This document shows positions 8,912 through 16,832 of a DNA stretch of 64,000 nucleotides, one piece after another. The notes beneath the pieces were generated by a model. The model was not told where the DNA came from and made no database searches. It saw nothing but the letters and a program-made list of their open reading frames with translations. Numbering within the stretch: position 1 is the stretch's first letter; every line of letters starts with the position of its first letter. Position numbers and translations under genes: made by a program. This DNA comes from Pseudomonas putida S13.1.2 (GTDB lineage: Bacteria > Pseudomonadota > Gammaproteobacteria > Pseudomonadales > Pseudomonadaceae), in assembly GCF_000498395.2 (NCBI RefSeq), contig NZ_CP010979.1:6168001-6232000 (forward strand). The letters are read 5' to 3'.

Positions 8912-9763
8912 ATGCGCACCTATCGTCTGGTGATCGCCTGCCCCGACCGTGTAGGCATCGTGGCGAAAGTCAGTAATTTCCTGGCCTTGTACAATGGCTG
9001 GATCAACGAAGCCAGCCACCATTCTGATGAGCAGAGCGGCTGGTTCTTCATGCGCCATGAGATCCGCGCCGAATCGCTGCCGTTCGGTATCGAAGCCTTC
9101 CGCGAAGCGTTTGCGCCCATCGCCGAAGAGTTCTCCATGACTTGGCGTATTACCGACTCGGCGCAGAAAAAGCGCGTGGTACTGATGGCCAGCCGCGAGT
9201 CGCACTGCCTGGCCGACCTGCTGCACCGCTGGCACACCGATGAGCTGGATTGCGAGATCCCATGCGTGATTTCCAACCACGACGACCTGCGCAGTATGGT
9301 CGAGTGGCACGGCATTCCGTTCTTCCACGTGCCGGTCGACCCCAAGGACAAGGCACCGGCCTTTGCCGAAGTGTCGCGCCTGGTCCAGGAGCACGCCGCC
9401 GATGTGGTGGTGCTGGCCCGTTACATGCAGATCCTGCCGCCGCAACTGTGCCGGGACTTTGCTGAAAAGGTGATTAACATTCACCACAGCTTCCTGCCGT
9501 CGTTCGTCGGTGCCAAGCCCTACCACCAGGCCGCCCTGCGTGGCGTGAAACTGATCGGCGCGACTTGCCACTACGTTACCGAAGAGCTGGACGCCGGCCC
9601 GATCATCGAGCAGGACGTGGTGCGTGTCAGCCATGCCGATAGCATCGAGGACATGGTCCGCTTTGGCCGTGATGTGGAAAAGATGGTGCTGGCCCGTGGC
9701 CTGCGTTATCACCTGGAAGACCGGGTCCTGGTACATGGCAACAAGACTGTCGTTTTCGATTGA
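8912..9763 (+). CDS. purU: Formyltetrahydrofolate deformylase
   Basis: A 283-residue enzyme that hydrolyses 10-formyl-THF to formate and THF, balancing one-carbon pools. Residues 1-80 are an ACT domain (RLVIACPDRVGIVAKVSNFL). Residues 88-283 are the formyltransferase fold, with the active-site Asn and His in INIHHSFLPSF, the GATCHYVTEELDAGPIIEQ strand carrying the catalytic Asp, and the loop KPYHQA. I chose ATG 8912 (MRTYRLV) since it starts the ACT domain directly and follows GGAG. Pseudomonads often carry several paralogues. Confidence 0.94.
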   Translation: MRTYRLVIACPDRVGIVAKVSNFLALYNGWINEASHHSDEQSGWFFMRHEIRAESLPFGIEAFREAFAPIAEEFSMTWRITDSAQKKRVVLMASRESHCLADLLHRWHTDELDCEIPCVISNHDDLRSMVEWHGIPFFHVPVDPKDKAPAFAEVSRLVQEHAADVVVLARYMQILPPQLCRDFAEKVINIHHSFLPSFVGAKPYHQAALRGVKLIGATCHYVTEELDAGPIIEQDVVRVSHADSIEDMVRFGRDVEKMVLARGLRYHLEDRVLVHGNKTVVFD

Positions 9764-9769
9764 TGATGC

Positions 9770-9890
9770 AGGGGCTGCTTTGCAGCCCATCGCCGGCAAG
9801 CCAGCTCCCACTTGAAGCGCATAGACTTCAAGTCATGTGCAGTCCCTGTGGGAGCTGGCTTGCCGGCGAAAGGGGCGCAAAGCGCCCCCG
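9770..9890. repeat. REP pair (inverted)
   Basis: Two inverted REP copies of the type CCGGCAAGCCAGCTCCCAC, each with an adjoining GC hairpin (GGGGCTGCTTTGCAGCCC on the left, GGGGCGCAAAGCGCCCC on the right), between purU and the next small gene. Confidence 0.85.
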
Positions 9891-9911
9891 GCAATCTTGA
9901 AAGGAACACTG

Positions 9912-10145
9912 ATGGCCAAACAACGCAACACCCCCACCGCCTCACCACCTCCCACCCTTGGCGAAGGTTGCCTGGCCCGCTACGACCCCGATGCCCTGGA
10001 GGATGCTGACGGCACCGACTTCCCCGGCGCTGCCGAACTCTGGCAACAGCTCAACCCGCCTGACGCCGCCAGCGCTCCAGCAACGGACGCGCCAGCAGGC
10101 ACACAAACACCGGCCCACCCGCCAGCAGATAAAAGTAGTAAGTAA
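9912..10145 (+). CDS. Small proline-rich hypothetical protein
   Basis: A 77-residue protein rich in Pro, Ala and Thr at both ends, with a more ordered centre (LGEGCLARYDPDALEDADG). The ATG follows GAAAGGAACACTG, a good ribosome site. Its last 95 bases overlap the 3' end of the convergent UPF0104 gene, which is unusual, and the low-complexity tail may just be the antisense of that gene. Not recognised. It could be real, perhaps with the true end fixed only by the overlap; moderate confidence. Confidence 0.5.
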   Translation: MAKQRNTPTASPPPTLGEGCLARYDPDALEDADGTDFPGAAELWQQLNPPDAASAPATDAPAGTQTPAHPPADKSSK

Positions 10146-11043
10146 CTGCCCGCCATATCAGGATCGCCGCCGCTGCGGTCGAACTGCCCACCCATGGCGT
10201 CAGCAGGCTGGCCGAAGTCAGCTCGGCGGCACCGGCGCCGCCTGGCAGCAGGCTGAACTGGCCGGCACTGAGCGACAGCATCTGCACCAGAAAACTGGGG
10301 ATCCAGGCCAGGTCCACCCCCAACCCCCTCAAGACCAGATACAACACGCTGTAACGCAGGCCCCAGTGGGCGCAGGTCAGGGTGAACACAAGGGTGAGCG
10401 TGCGCTTGGGCAGTTGCCAGGTCTGCGCCAGGGCGTGGATGAAGTGCAACAGTTTGCGTGCCCAGTGGCGTTTGCGCTGCTGGCTCATGCCCAGGCGCCG
10501 CAGTAGCCTGCCGTTCAAGCGCATTACCTGACGGCGGTAGCGCAGCAGCCCCGCCAGCCCGGCCAGTGCAGTGCACAGTAACAGCGCACTGCCCAGCAAC
10601 ATGCTTTCCTGGCTGCGCCCCAGGCTGTGGAACAGCGCGTAGCCGGCTATCGCCAGCATGGCGCAGAAGAAGAACACCAGGTCGTTCAACTGGTCCATGG
10701 CGAATACAGCGCCGCTGCGTGCCGGGCTGATGCGGTCACGCGCCAGCAGGGCCATGAGGGTCAAGGGCCCGCCGCTGCCGCCGGGGGTGGTGCAGATGGC
10801 AAATTCGGTGGCCATTACCACGCCCAAGCTACGCAGGGGCCCAAGCCTGGCACCTTGCTGGCCGAGCAACAGGCGCAAGCGGATGGCGTTGATGGCCCAG
10901 CACAGCAGGATCATGCCCAGCAGGGTGAGCATCAGCACAGGGTCGAAGCGTTGTAGCCTCGGCAGCAGCTCGCTGCCACCGAGCAGGATCGGCACCAGCA
11001 TGGCAGCGAGCAGCGCCAGGCCAAGCCAGGCCAGGCGGTTCAT
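10051..11043 (-). CDS. UPF0104/YbhN-type lysylphosphatidylglycerol synthase TM-region protein
   Basis: A 330-residue multi-pass inner-membrane protein. It starts MNRLAWLGLALLAAMLVPILLGG and has about eight hydrophobic segments with the family pattern FAICTTPGGSGGPLTLMALLARDRI and SLLPGGAGAAELTSASLL. It corresponds to the membrane domain of MprF without the catalytic domain; such stand-alone proteins are linked to lipid or glycolipid translocation. The ATG at 11043 overlaps the stop of the upstream deacetylase gene (ATGA), so it is translationally coupled as the last gene of a three-gene unit. Confidence 0.82.
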   Translation of the reverse strand: MNRLAWLGLALLAAMLVPILLGGSELLPRLQRFDPVLMLTLLGMILLCWAINAIRLRLLLGQQGARLGPLRSLGVVMATEFAICTTPGGSGGPLTLMALLARDRISPARSGAVFAMDQLNDLVFFFCAMLAIAGYALFHSLGRSQESMLLGSALLLCTALAGLAGLLRYRRQVMRLNGRLLRRLGMSQQRKRHWARKLLHFIHALAQTWQLPKRTLTLVFTLTCAHWGLRYSVLYLVLRGLGVDLAWIPSFLVQMLSLSAGQFSLLPGGAGAAELTSASLLTPWVGSSTAAAAILIWRAVTYYFYLLAGGPVFVCLLARPLLERWRRQAG

Positions 11044-11804
11044 GCGTTGGCCTTGCGGTCCAGCCAGGCCGACTTGGTCAGTGGCTCGCGGCCTTGAGCC
11101 AGCAAGCTGCGCAAGGTGTTCAGCCAATAGTCACGCGATGTACGGTGGCGCATGTCCACCGGGTGCAGGCCCAGACGCAGGGTCTCGGCGTTGCGCCAAC
11201 GGTGGCATTGCCAGTCGCACAGTACCCTGGAAAGCCCACGGCGCCAGGCGCTGCGGGCACTCCACACCAGCCCCGGGGCTTCGATCGCGGTGAAGTCCGG
11301 CAAGCGGTACAGGTGCTGCGGTGTGCTGGTGTAACGCAGGGGCAGGCGGCGCAGGGCCTGGCGGGTGCCTTCGCTCATCAGCCAGGCTGGCGCGACAAAG
11401 CCGGCTACAGGCCAACCGTGCTGGTGGAACAGTGCCAGGCCGCGTTCCAGCCGTTGCAGGGCCTGCTGCTGGTCAAGGCCGTAGAACTCACCTTCGTGGG
11501 TGTAGATACGGCGCATGAAGTAATCGCCGGGCGTGCGTGGCGGCGGGCCGTTGTCAGCATGGTAATAACCGTGCAAGGCCAGTTCGTCGCCTTGGGCCAG
11601 GCGCCGGTCAAGCAGACGACAGAAGGTGGGTGAACGCAGCAGCAGGTTGCGCTGGTGAAAGTCCGGCACCACCAGCCAAGTCATGGGGATGCCACCGAGG
11701 GTGTCAACGGCCTCGACGAAGGGTTGGTAGTCTGGCCAGGTCTCGGGCGCAACATCATGCAGCACCAGCATCAGGCTGCGTGATGCCGGCCGTACCTCAG
11801 CCAT
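11040..11804 (-). CDS. DUF2334-type polysaccharide deacetylase
   Basis: A protein of about 254 residues with the carbohydrate esterase fold of DUF2334: SLMLVLHDVAPETWPDYQ near the N-terminus (the His-Asp of a metal site), GGIPMTWLVVPDFH, and LALHGYYHADNGPP, a typical H-x-x-x-H metal motif. Members are thought to remove acetyl groups from surface or lipid-linked sugars. ATG 11804 lies inside the end of the upstream glycosyltransferase gene (overlap of eight bases); a GTG two codons earlier is an alternative. It acts with the two coupled genes, probably in modifying a glycolipid or polysaccharide. Confidence 0.82.
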   Translation of the reverse strand: MAEVRPASRSLMLVLHDVAPETWPDYQPFVEAVDTLGGIPMTWLVVPDFHQRNLLLRSPTFCRLLDRRLAQGDELALHGYYHADNGPPPRTPGDYFMRRIYTHEGEFYGLDQQQALQRLERGLALFHQHGWPVAGFVAPAWLMSEGTRQALRRLPLRYTSTPQHLYRLPDFTAIEAPGLVWSARSAWRRGLSRVLCDWQCHRWRNAETLRLGLHPVDMRHRTSRDYWLNTLRSLLAQGREPLTKSAWLDRKANA

Positions 11805-12918
11805 GGGCACGCACCTGCAGGGGATGGCCGAGCACCGCGTGGTAGTGCTGCAGCAGGCCGCAGACTACGTTGTCCCATGAATAATGCTGCTCCACGTGGT
11901 GGCGGGCCTGCGCCCCGAGTTTGCGTACGCCGGCTTCGAACGCCTCGCGCACGGCCGCCGCCATGGCCTGGCCATCGTTGGGACGGCACAGGCGCCCACA
12001 CTGTTCGTTGACGATTTCGCCGAAGGCACCGGCGCGCACGGCGACCACGGGGGTGGCGCTGGCCATCGCTTCAAGAATGACCAGGCCAAAGGTTTCCTGG
12101 TCCCCGGCGTGTACAAGCAAGTCGGCACTGGCCAGCAGTCGGGCAACTTCCGGCGCAGGGCAGAAGTGGTTGATCACGCTGACGTTGCGCGGCACGTTGG
12201 CCGGCATGTTCGAGCCCACCAGCAACAGGTGGTAGGCGCCACCCAGCTGTTGCATGCAGTCGAGCAGCACTGGCAGGTTCTTTTCCCGCGAGCCGCGGCC
12301 TGCATAGATCAGCAGGCGGGTGGTGTCGGCTATGCCCAGCTCCGCGCGCAGGTGCGGGTCGCGCTGGTCAGGGTTGAAGGTGGCCAGGTCCACGCCCAGG
12401 CGCTGCACATGCACATCGCGCACACCCAGGCGGCGCAGTTTGTCGGCCATGACCTGGCTGGGTGCCAGTACCCGGTCGAAATTGCCGTACAGCTTGCTGA
12501 CATAGGCCTCGACATTGGGCGTGAACCAGTTGCCCATGCGGTTGCTGACCAACAACGGCAGGTCGGAATGGTAGAAGCCGATTACCGGCACATCGAGTTG
12601 ACGGCGTGCCTCCAGGGCTGCCCAGGCGGTCAGGTAGGGGTCGCCGACTTCGATCAGGTCGGGCCTGAGCCGGCGCAGTTCACTGCACCAGGGGGCCAGG
12701 CGCACCGGGAAGCGGTAACCCTTGCCGAATGGCAGCGGCGGGGCGGGTACCTGATAGATGCCATCGGCGTGCTGTGCACTGGCACCGGGGATCAGCAGGC
12801 TGTGGCGTACTCCGTGAATGGCGTCGAGGCGGCGGTGTTTGGCATCAAGATAGGTACGTACGCCGCCGCTGGCCGGGGCGTAGAACATGGTGATGTCGGC
12901 GATGTGCACGATCAGCAT
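11797..12918 (-). CDS. GT4 family glycosyltransferase
   Basis: A 373-residue GT-B enzyme. The N-terminal Rossmann half has HIADITMFYAPASGGVRTYLDAKHR, with the G-G-V/I acceptor loop. The C-terminal half has IYAGRGSREKNLPVLLDCM and the nucleotide-sugar block DQETFGLVILEAMASATPVVAVRAGAFGEIV with the E-x7-E motif. First gene of a coupled trio with the deacetylase and membrane protein. Start is uncertain: the ATG at 12918 has GGAGGG directly before it with almost no spacing, so the GTG at 12909 (nine bases on) may be the real initiator. Confidence 0.86.
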   Translation of the reverse strand: MLIVHIADITMFYAPASGGVRTYLDAKHRRLDAIHGVRHSLLIPGASAQHADGIYQVPAPPLPFGKGYRFPVRLAPWCSELRRLRPDLIEVGDPYLTAWAALEARRQLDVPVIGFYHSDLPLLVSNRMGNWFTPNVEAYVSKLYGNFDRVLAPSQVMADKLRRLGVRDVHVQRLGVDLATFNPDQRDPHLRAELGIADTTRLLIYAGRGSREKNLPVLLDCMQQLGGAYHLLLVGSNMPANVPRNVSVINHFCPAPEVARLLASADLLVHAGDQETFGLVILEAMASATPVVAVRAGAFGEIVNEQCGRLCRPNDGQAMAAAVREAFEAGVRKLGAQARHHVEQHYSWDNVVCGLLQHYHAVLGHPLQVRAHG

Positions 12919-13035
12919 CCCTCCAGGATCATCTTCGGTCTGTCATCCGGCGATGACGCGCCTACAGGTTGACCTGTGTGAAGGATAGTTTGTTCGATCG
13001 GGGTTTGACGGCCCAAGGCTGGGGAGTGGTGTGGG

Positions 13036-13130
13036 TTTGTTCGCGGGCACGCCCGCTGCCAAAAAGGCTGCACAGACCTTGAGGTATGTACGAGCCTCTG
13101 TGGGAGCGGGGCGTGCCCGCGAAACAGGCG
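13036..13130. repeat. REP pair (inverted)
   Basis: Left copy TTCGCGGGCACGCCCGCT and right copy GTGGGAGCGGGGCGTGCCCGCGAA in inverted orientation, in the gap between the glycosyltransferase and chemoreceptor genes. Confidence 0.82.
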
Positions 13131-13143
13131 ACGCGGTCTGCCC

Positions 13144-15018
13144 TTAGATGCGGAAACTGCCCACCAGGTGCTTCAGGCGGCCGGCCTGCTGCTCAAGGTC
13201 CGAGCAGGCGCGCAGGGTGGCTTGCAGGTTCTCCACGCCTTCCTGGTTGAGCATGTTGATCTCGTTGATGTCCATGTTGATCGCTTCGACCACGGCGGTC
13301 TGCTCTTCGGTGGCGGTGGCCACCGACTGGTTCATGCCGTCGATCTCGCTGATGCGCACGGTGACGCTGTCCAGTCGCTCACCGGCCTGGTTGGCGATCT
13401 GCACGCTGTCCTGGCTGTGGCGCTGGCTCTGGTCCATGGTCTCGACCGACGCGCGGGCACCAACCTGCAGCTCTTCGATCATGGTCTGCACTTGCTGCGC
13501 CGATTCCTGGGTGCGGTGCGCCAGGTTGCGCACCTCATCGGCCACCACGGCAAAACCACGGCCTGCTTCACCGGCACGGGCTGCTTCGATGGCGGCGTTC
13601 AGCGCCAGCAGGTTGGTTTGCTGGGAAATACTGGTGATCACTTCGAGGATCTGGCCGATGTTGACGGTCTTGTTGTTCAGCGTCTCGATGTGCCCGCTGG
13701 AGCTGACGATCAGGTCGGACAGGCGGTTCATTGCCGCAATGTTGCGCTCGACCACTTGTTGCCCCTCTTCGGCCAGCAGGCGAGCCGAACTGGCATGCTG
13801 CGACGCCTGAGCGGCGTTGCCGGCGATTTCCTGAGCGGCGGCGCCGAGTTCGTTGATGGCGGCGGCCACGCTGTTGGTACGGTTGGACTGTTCGTCAGAG
13901 TTGGTCATCGACGAGTTGGAGGCGCTGATGACACGCAGGGCCACTTCGTTGACCTGTTCGGTGGCCGAGGACACCTCGCTGATCGAGCTGTGGATGCGCT
14001 CGACGAAACGGTTGAAGGCGGTGCCCAGGATGCCGAACTCGTCGTGGTTGTGAATGCGCAGGCGTTTGGTCAGGTCGCCTTCACCCTCGGCGATGTCTTC
14101 CATGGCGCGGGTCATGGTGTGCAGCGGCTGCATCAGCACGCTGATCAGCAGGCCGAGCAGGCCGATGATGATCACCACTGCCACCACCGTGGCGATCACC
14201 GCCGAGGTGCGGAAGGTGCTGAGCATCGAGAAGGCCTTGTCCTTGTCCACCGACAGGCCGATGTACCAGTTGGCCGAAGGCAGGCCGGTGATCGGGGTGA
14301 AGGTCAGCAGGCGGGCCTGGCCTTCGCTTTGCACTTCGGTCAACTCACCGGTCAGTTTTGGCGTGTGCTGCGGGAACAGGTCCGACAGCGACTTCATCAC
14401 CATGTCTTTGTCAGGGTGCACCAGGATTTTGCCCTGGTCGTTGACCAGGAACGCGTAGCCCATGCCGCCGAAGTTCAGCGAGTTGATGATCTGCACCAGG
14501 CCGTCCAGGGCCAGGTCGCCACCGACCACGCCGACACTGCTGGAGACCTTGCTGAGGATGCCAATGACCATCTTGTTGGTGGTCATGTCGATGTACGGTT
14601 CGGTCAGCGTCGCGCCGGCGGCGTTCATGCCGTCCTTATACCAGGGGCGGGTGCGCGGATCGTAGCCCTCGGGCATTTTTGCGTCCGGGCGCACGCTGAA
14701 GCCGCCGTCCACCTTGCCCAGGTAAACGGTAAGGAAGCTGGAAACCAGCGCATTCTGGCCCATCAGGGTTTCAGCGTTGGTTGGGTCCTGGGCTATGTTC
14801 TGTGCCAGGTTTTCCACCAGCTTGATACGGCCGTCGAACAGGTTGCGGATGTTGGTCGAAGTGGAGGCGCCCATTTCAGCCAGATAGTTTTCCAGGTCCT
14901 CGCGGATCGCATTACGCTGGAGGTAATCGTTGTAGAGCGTGAACAGGCTGAAGGCGAGTATCACGATCAATGATGCTGCCAAAAGAATCTTGTGGCTGAA
15001 ACGAAGGCTTTTGTTCAT
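13144..15018 (-). CDS. mcpG: Methyl-accepting chemotaxis protein with dCache sensor (McpG-like)
   Basis: A 624-residue transmembrane chemoreceptor. TM1 lies at about 10-30, the periplasmic dCache domain at about 35-275 (ligand motif region DPRTRPWYKDGMNAAGATLTEPYID), TM2 at about 278-300, HAMP at about 300-355, and the cytoplasmic signalling domain after that, with the invariant tip ISQQTNLLALNAAIEAARAG followed by FAVVADEVRNLA. The R-x-W-Y arrangement in dCache is the amine/amino acid binding signature. In P. putida KT2440 the receptor called McpG binds gamma-aminobutyrate; the name here is from recalled similarity and context, so the ligand is inferred. No C-terminal CheR/CheB pentapeptide is evident. 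Confidence 0.85.
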   Translation of the reverse strand: MNKSLRFSHKILLAASLIVILAFSLFTLYNDYLQRNAIREDLENYLAEMGASTSTNIRNLFDGRIKLVENLAQNIAQDPTNAETLMGQNALVSSFLTVYLGKVDGGFSVRPDAKMPEGYDPRTRPWYKDGMNAAGATLTEPYIDMTTNKMVIGILSKVSSSVGVVGGDLALDGLVQIINSLNFGGMGYAFLVNDQGKILVHPDKDMVMKSLSDLFPQHTPKLTGELTEVQSEGQARLLTFTPITGLPSANWYIGLSVDKDKAFSMLSTFRTSAVIATVVAVVIIIGLLGLLISVLMQPLHTMTRAMEDIAEGEGDLTKRLRIHNHDEFGILGTAFNRFVERIHSSISEVSSATEQVNEVALRVISASNSSMTNSDEQSNRTNSVAAAINELGAAAQEIAGNAAQASQHASSARLLAEEGQQVVERNIAAMNRLSDLIVSSSGHIETLNNKTVNIGQILEVITSISQQTNLLALNAAIEAARAGEAGRGFAVVADEVRNLAHRTQESAQQVQTMIEELQVGARASVETMDQSQRHSQDSVQIANQAGERLDSVTVRISEIDGMNQSVATATEEQTAVVEAINMDINEINMLNQEGVENLQATLRACSDLEQQAGRLKHLVGSFRI

Positions 15019-15188
15019 GGCGTAATCGGTTCCGCTAAGGTGTTATATCAGGCGTTCGCACGGGTGGAGCCGCAAAGCAGTGCAACATCCCGAAAAGTCC
15101 CTTTTCGGTTGTTCCTCTCTAATTAAGGCGAATATCACCCCAAGGTATCGGCCGAATTAAGGCAAAGCTTGAGCAGAGGATTACAGAG

Positions 15189-16664
15189 ATGTCGGAAACT
15201 TTGACCATAGTTGTGGGGGCTGGCCCAGATGGCCAGCCAGTCGGGCAGGCGATGCGGCTGGCCAACCGCCATGGCCTGGTGGCGGGCGCGACGGGCACCG
15301 GCAAGACCGTGACCTTGCAACACCTGGCAGAAACGTTCAGCGACGCAGGCGTGGCCGTATTCGCAGCCGATGTCAAAGGTGATTTGTGCGGGCTGGGGGC
15401 TGCCGGGGCGCCGCAGGGCAAGGTGGCCGAGCGAATCGCCGGCATGCCCTGGCTGGGGCACACGCCCCAGGCCTACCCGGTAAGCCTCTGGGACATCGCC
15501 GGGCAGTCCGGCCACCCGCTGCGCACTACCCTCAGTGAAATGGGGCCGTTGCTGCTGGGTAACCTGCTGGAACTGACCGACAGCCAGCAGGCGGCGCTGT
15601 ATGCGGCATTCAAGGTGGCCGACCGTGAGGGCCTGTTGCTGCTGGACCTCAAGGACCTCAAGGCGCTGCTCGCGCACCTGAAGGACAACCCACAATTGCT
15701 GGGTGAAGACAGTGCGCTGATGACAACGGCCTCCACCCAGGCGTTGTTGCGGCGGCTGGCGACCCTGGAACAGCAGGGCGCCGAGGCGCTGTTCGGCGAG
15801 CCGGCGTTGCAGCTTGAAGACCTGCTGCGGCCGGACTCCGATGGCCGTGGGCGCATCCACCTGCTCGACGCCAGCCGGCTGGTGCATGAAGCGCCCAAGG
15901 TTTACGCGACCTTCCTGTTGTGGCTGCTGGCCGAACTGTTCGAGCAGTTGCCCGAGCGAGGTGATGCCGACAAGCCGGTACTGGCGTTGTTCTTCGATGA
16001 AGCGCACTTGCTGTTCAACGGTACACCCAAAGCCCTGCAGGACCGCCTGGAGCAGGTGGTGCGGCTGATCCGCTCCAAGGGCGTTGGGGTATTTTTCGTC
16101 ACCCAGTCACCGGGTGACTTGCCGGATGCAGTACTGGCCCAGTTGGGTTTGCGCATTCAGCATGGCTTGCGGGCGTTTACCGCCAAGGAGCAGAAGTCGC
16201 TGAGGGCGGTGGCCGATGGCTTTCGCCCGAACCCGGCGTTCGACACCCTGGCGGTGCTGACCGAACTGGGGATTGGCGAGGCGTTGGTGGGGACGCTGGA
16301 GGAAAAGGGCACGCCCGCCATGGTGCAGCGGGTGCTGGTTGCTCCGCCGCAATCGCGTATCGGGCCGTTGAGTGCCGCCGAGCGCGCTGCGCTGATTGCT
16401 GCTTCGCCGCTGACGGGGCGCTATGACAGGCCGGTGGACCGTGAGTCGGCCTATGAAATGCTCACCCAGCGCAAGGGCGAGGCGGTGGAGCCGGCGCCGC
16501 AACCCAAGGCGGATGAAGAGAGCTTTGCCGACAAGGCCGGCGACTTCTTGCAGGGGGCGGCGGGGCAGGCGATCAAGTCGGCCGTGCGCCAAGCAGCCAA
16601 CCAGTTGGGGCGGCAACTGGTGCGCGGGTTGATGGGATCTTTGCTGGGGGGCAAGAAAAGGTAG
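15189..16664 (+). CDS. HerA-like ATPase (DUF853)
   Basis: A 491-residue P-loop ATPase. Walker A is GATGTGKT at residues 33-40; Walker B is LALFFDEAHLLF near 265; an arginine-finger-type region and FFVTQSPGDLPDAVLAQLG follow. It matches the DUF853/YjgR group of HerA-type helicase-like ATPases, which act as cytoplasmic ring motors of largely unknown role. The C-terminal segment from about 440 is low-complexity and then carries a Gln/Ala-rich tail. It stands alone, ending at a bidirectional terminator with pitA. Confidence 0.85.
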   Translation: MSETLTIVVGAGPDGQPVGQAMRLANRHGLVAGATGTGKTVTLQHLAETFSDAGVAVFAADVKGDLCGLGAAGAPQGKVAERIAGMPWLGHTPQAYPVSLWDIAGQSGHPLRTTLSEMGPLLLGNLLELTDSQQAALYAAFKVADREGLLLLDLKDLKALLAHLKDNPQLLGEDSALMTTASTQALLRRLATLEQQGAEALFGEPALQLEDLLRPDSDGRGRIHLLDASRLVHEAPKVYATFLLWLLAELFEQLPERGDADKPVLALFFDEAHLLFNGTPKALQDRLEQVVRLIRSKGVGVFFVTQSPGDLPDAVLAQLGLRIQHGLRAFTAKEQKSLRAVADGFRPNPAFDTLAVLTELGIGEALVGTLEEKGTPAMVQRVLVAPPQSRIGPLSAAERAALIAASPLTGRYDRPVDRESAYEMLTQRKGEAVEPAPQPKADEESFADKAGDFLQGAAGQAIKSAVRQAANQLGRQLVRGLMGSLLGGKKR

Positions 16665-16670
16665 TTTTCC

Positions 16671-16781
16671 TGTACCGGCCCTATCGCCGGCAAGCCAGCT
16701 CCCACAGGTACTGCACAGGCCTGGTGGGCGGTGCGGTACCTGTGGGAGCTGGCTTGCCGGCGATAGGGCCGGTACAGGAAT
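16671..16781. repeat. REP pair (inverted)
   Basis: TACCGGCCCTATCGCCGGCA with AGCCAGCTCCCACAGGTAC, and an almost perfect inverted partner, immediately after the HerA-like gene. Confidence 0.88.
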
Positions 16782-16790
16782 GCCCCCTAT

Positions 16791-16818
16791 GAAAAAGGCG
16801 CCATGAGGCGCCTTTTTC
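16791..16818. terminator. Bidirectional intrinsic terminator
   Basis: GAAAAAGGCGCC and GGCGCCTTTTTC form a twelve-base-pair stem with an ATGA loop. U-runs exist on both strands, so it serves the convergent herA-like and pitA genes. Confidence 0.9.
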
Positions 16819-16832
16819 TATTGCGGTATCAC

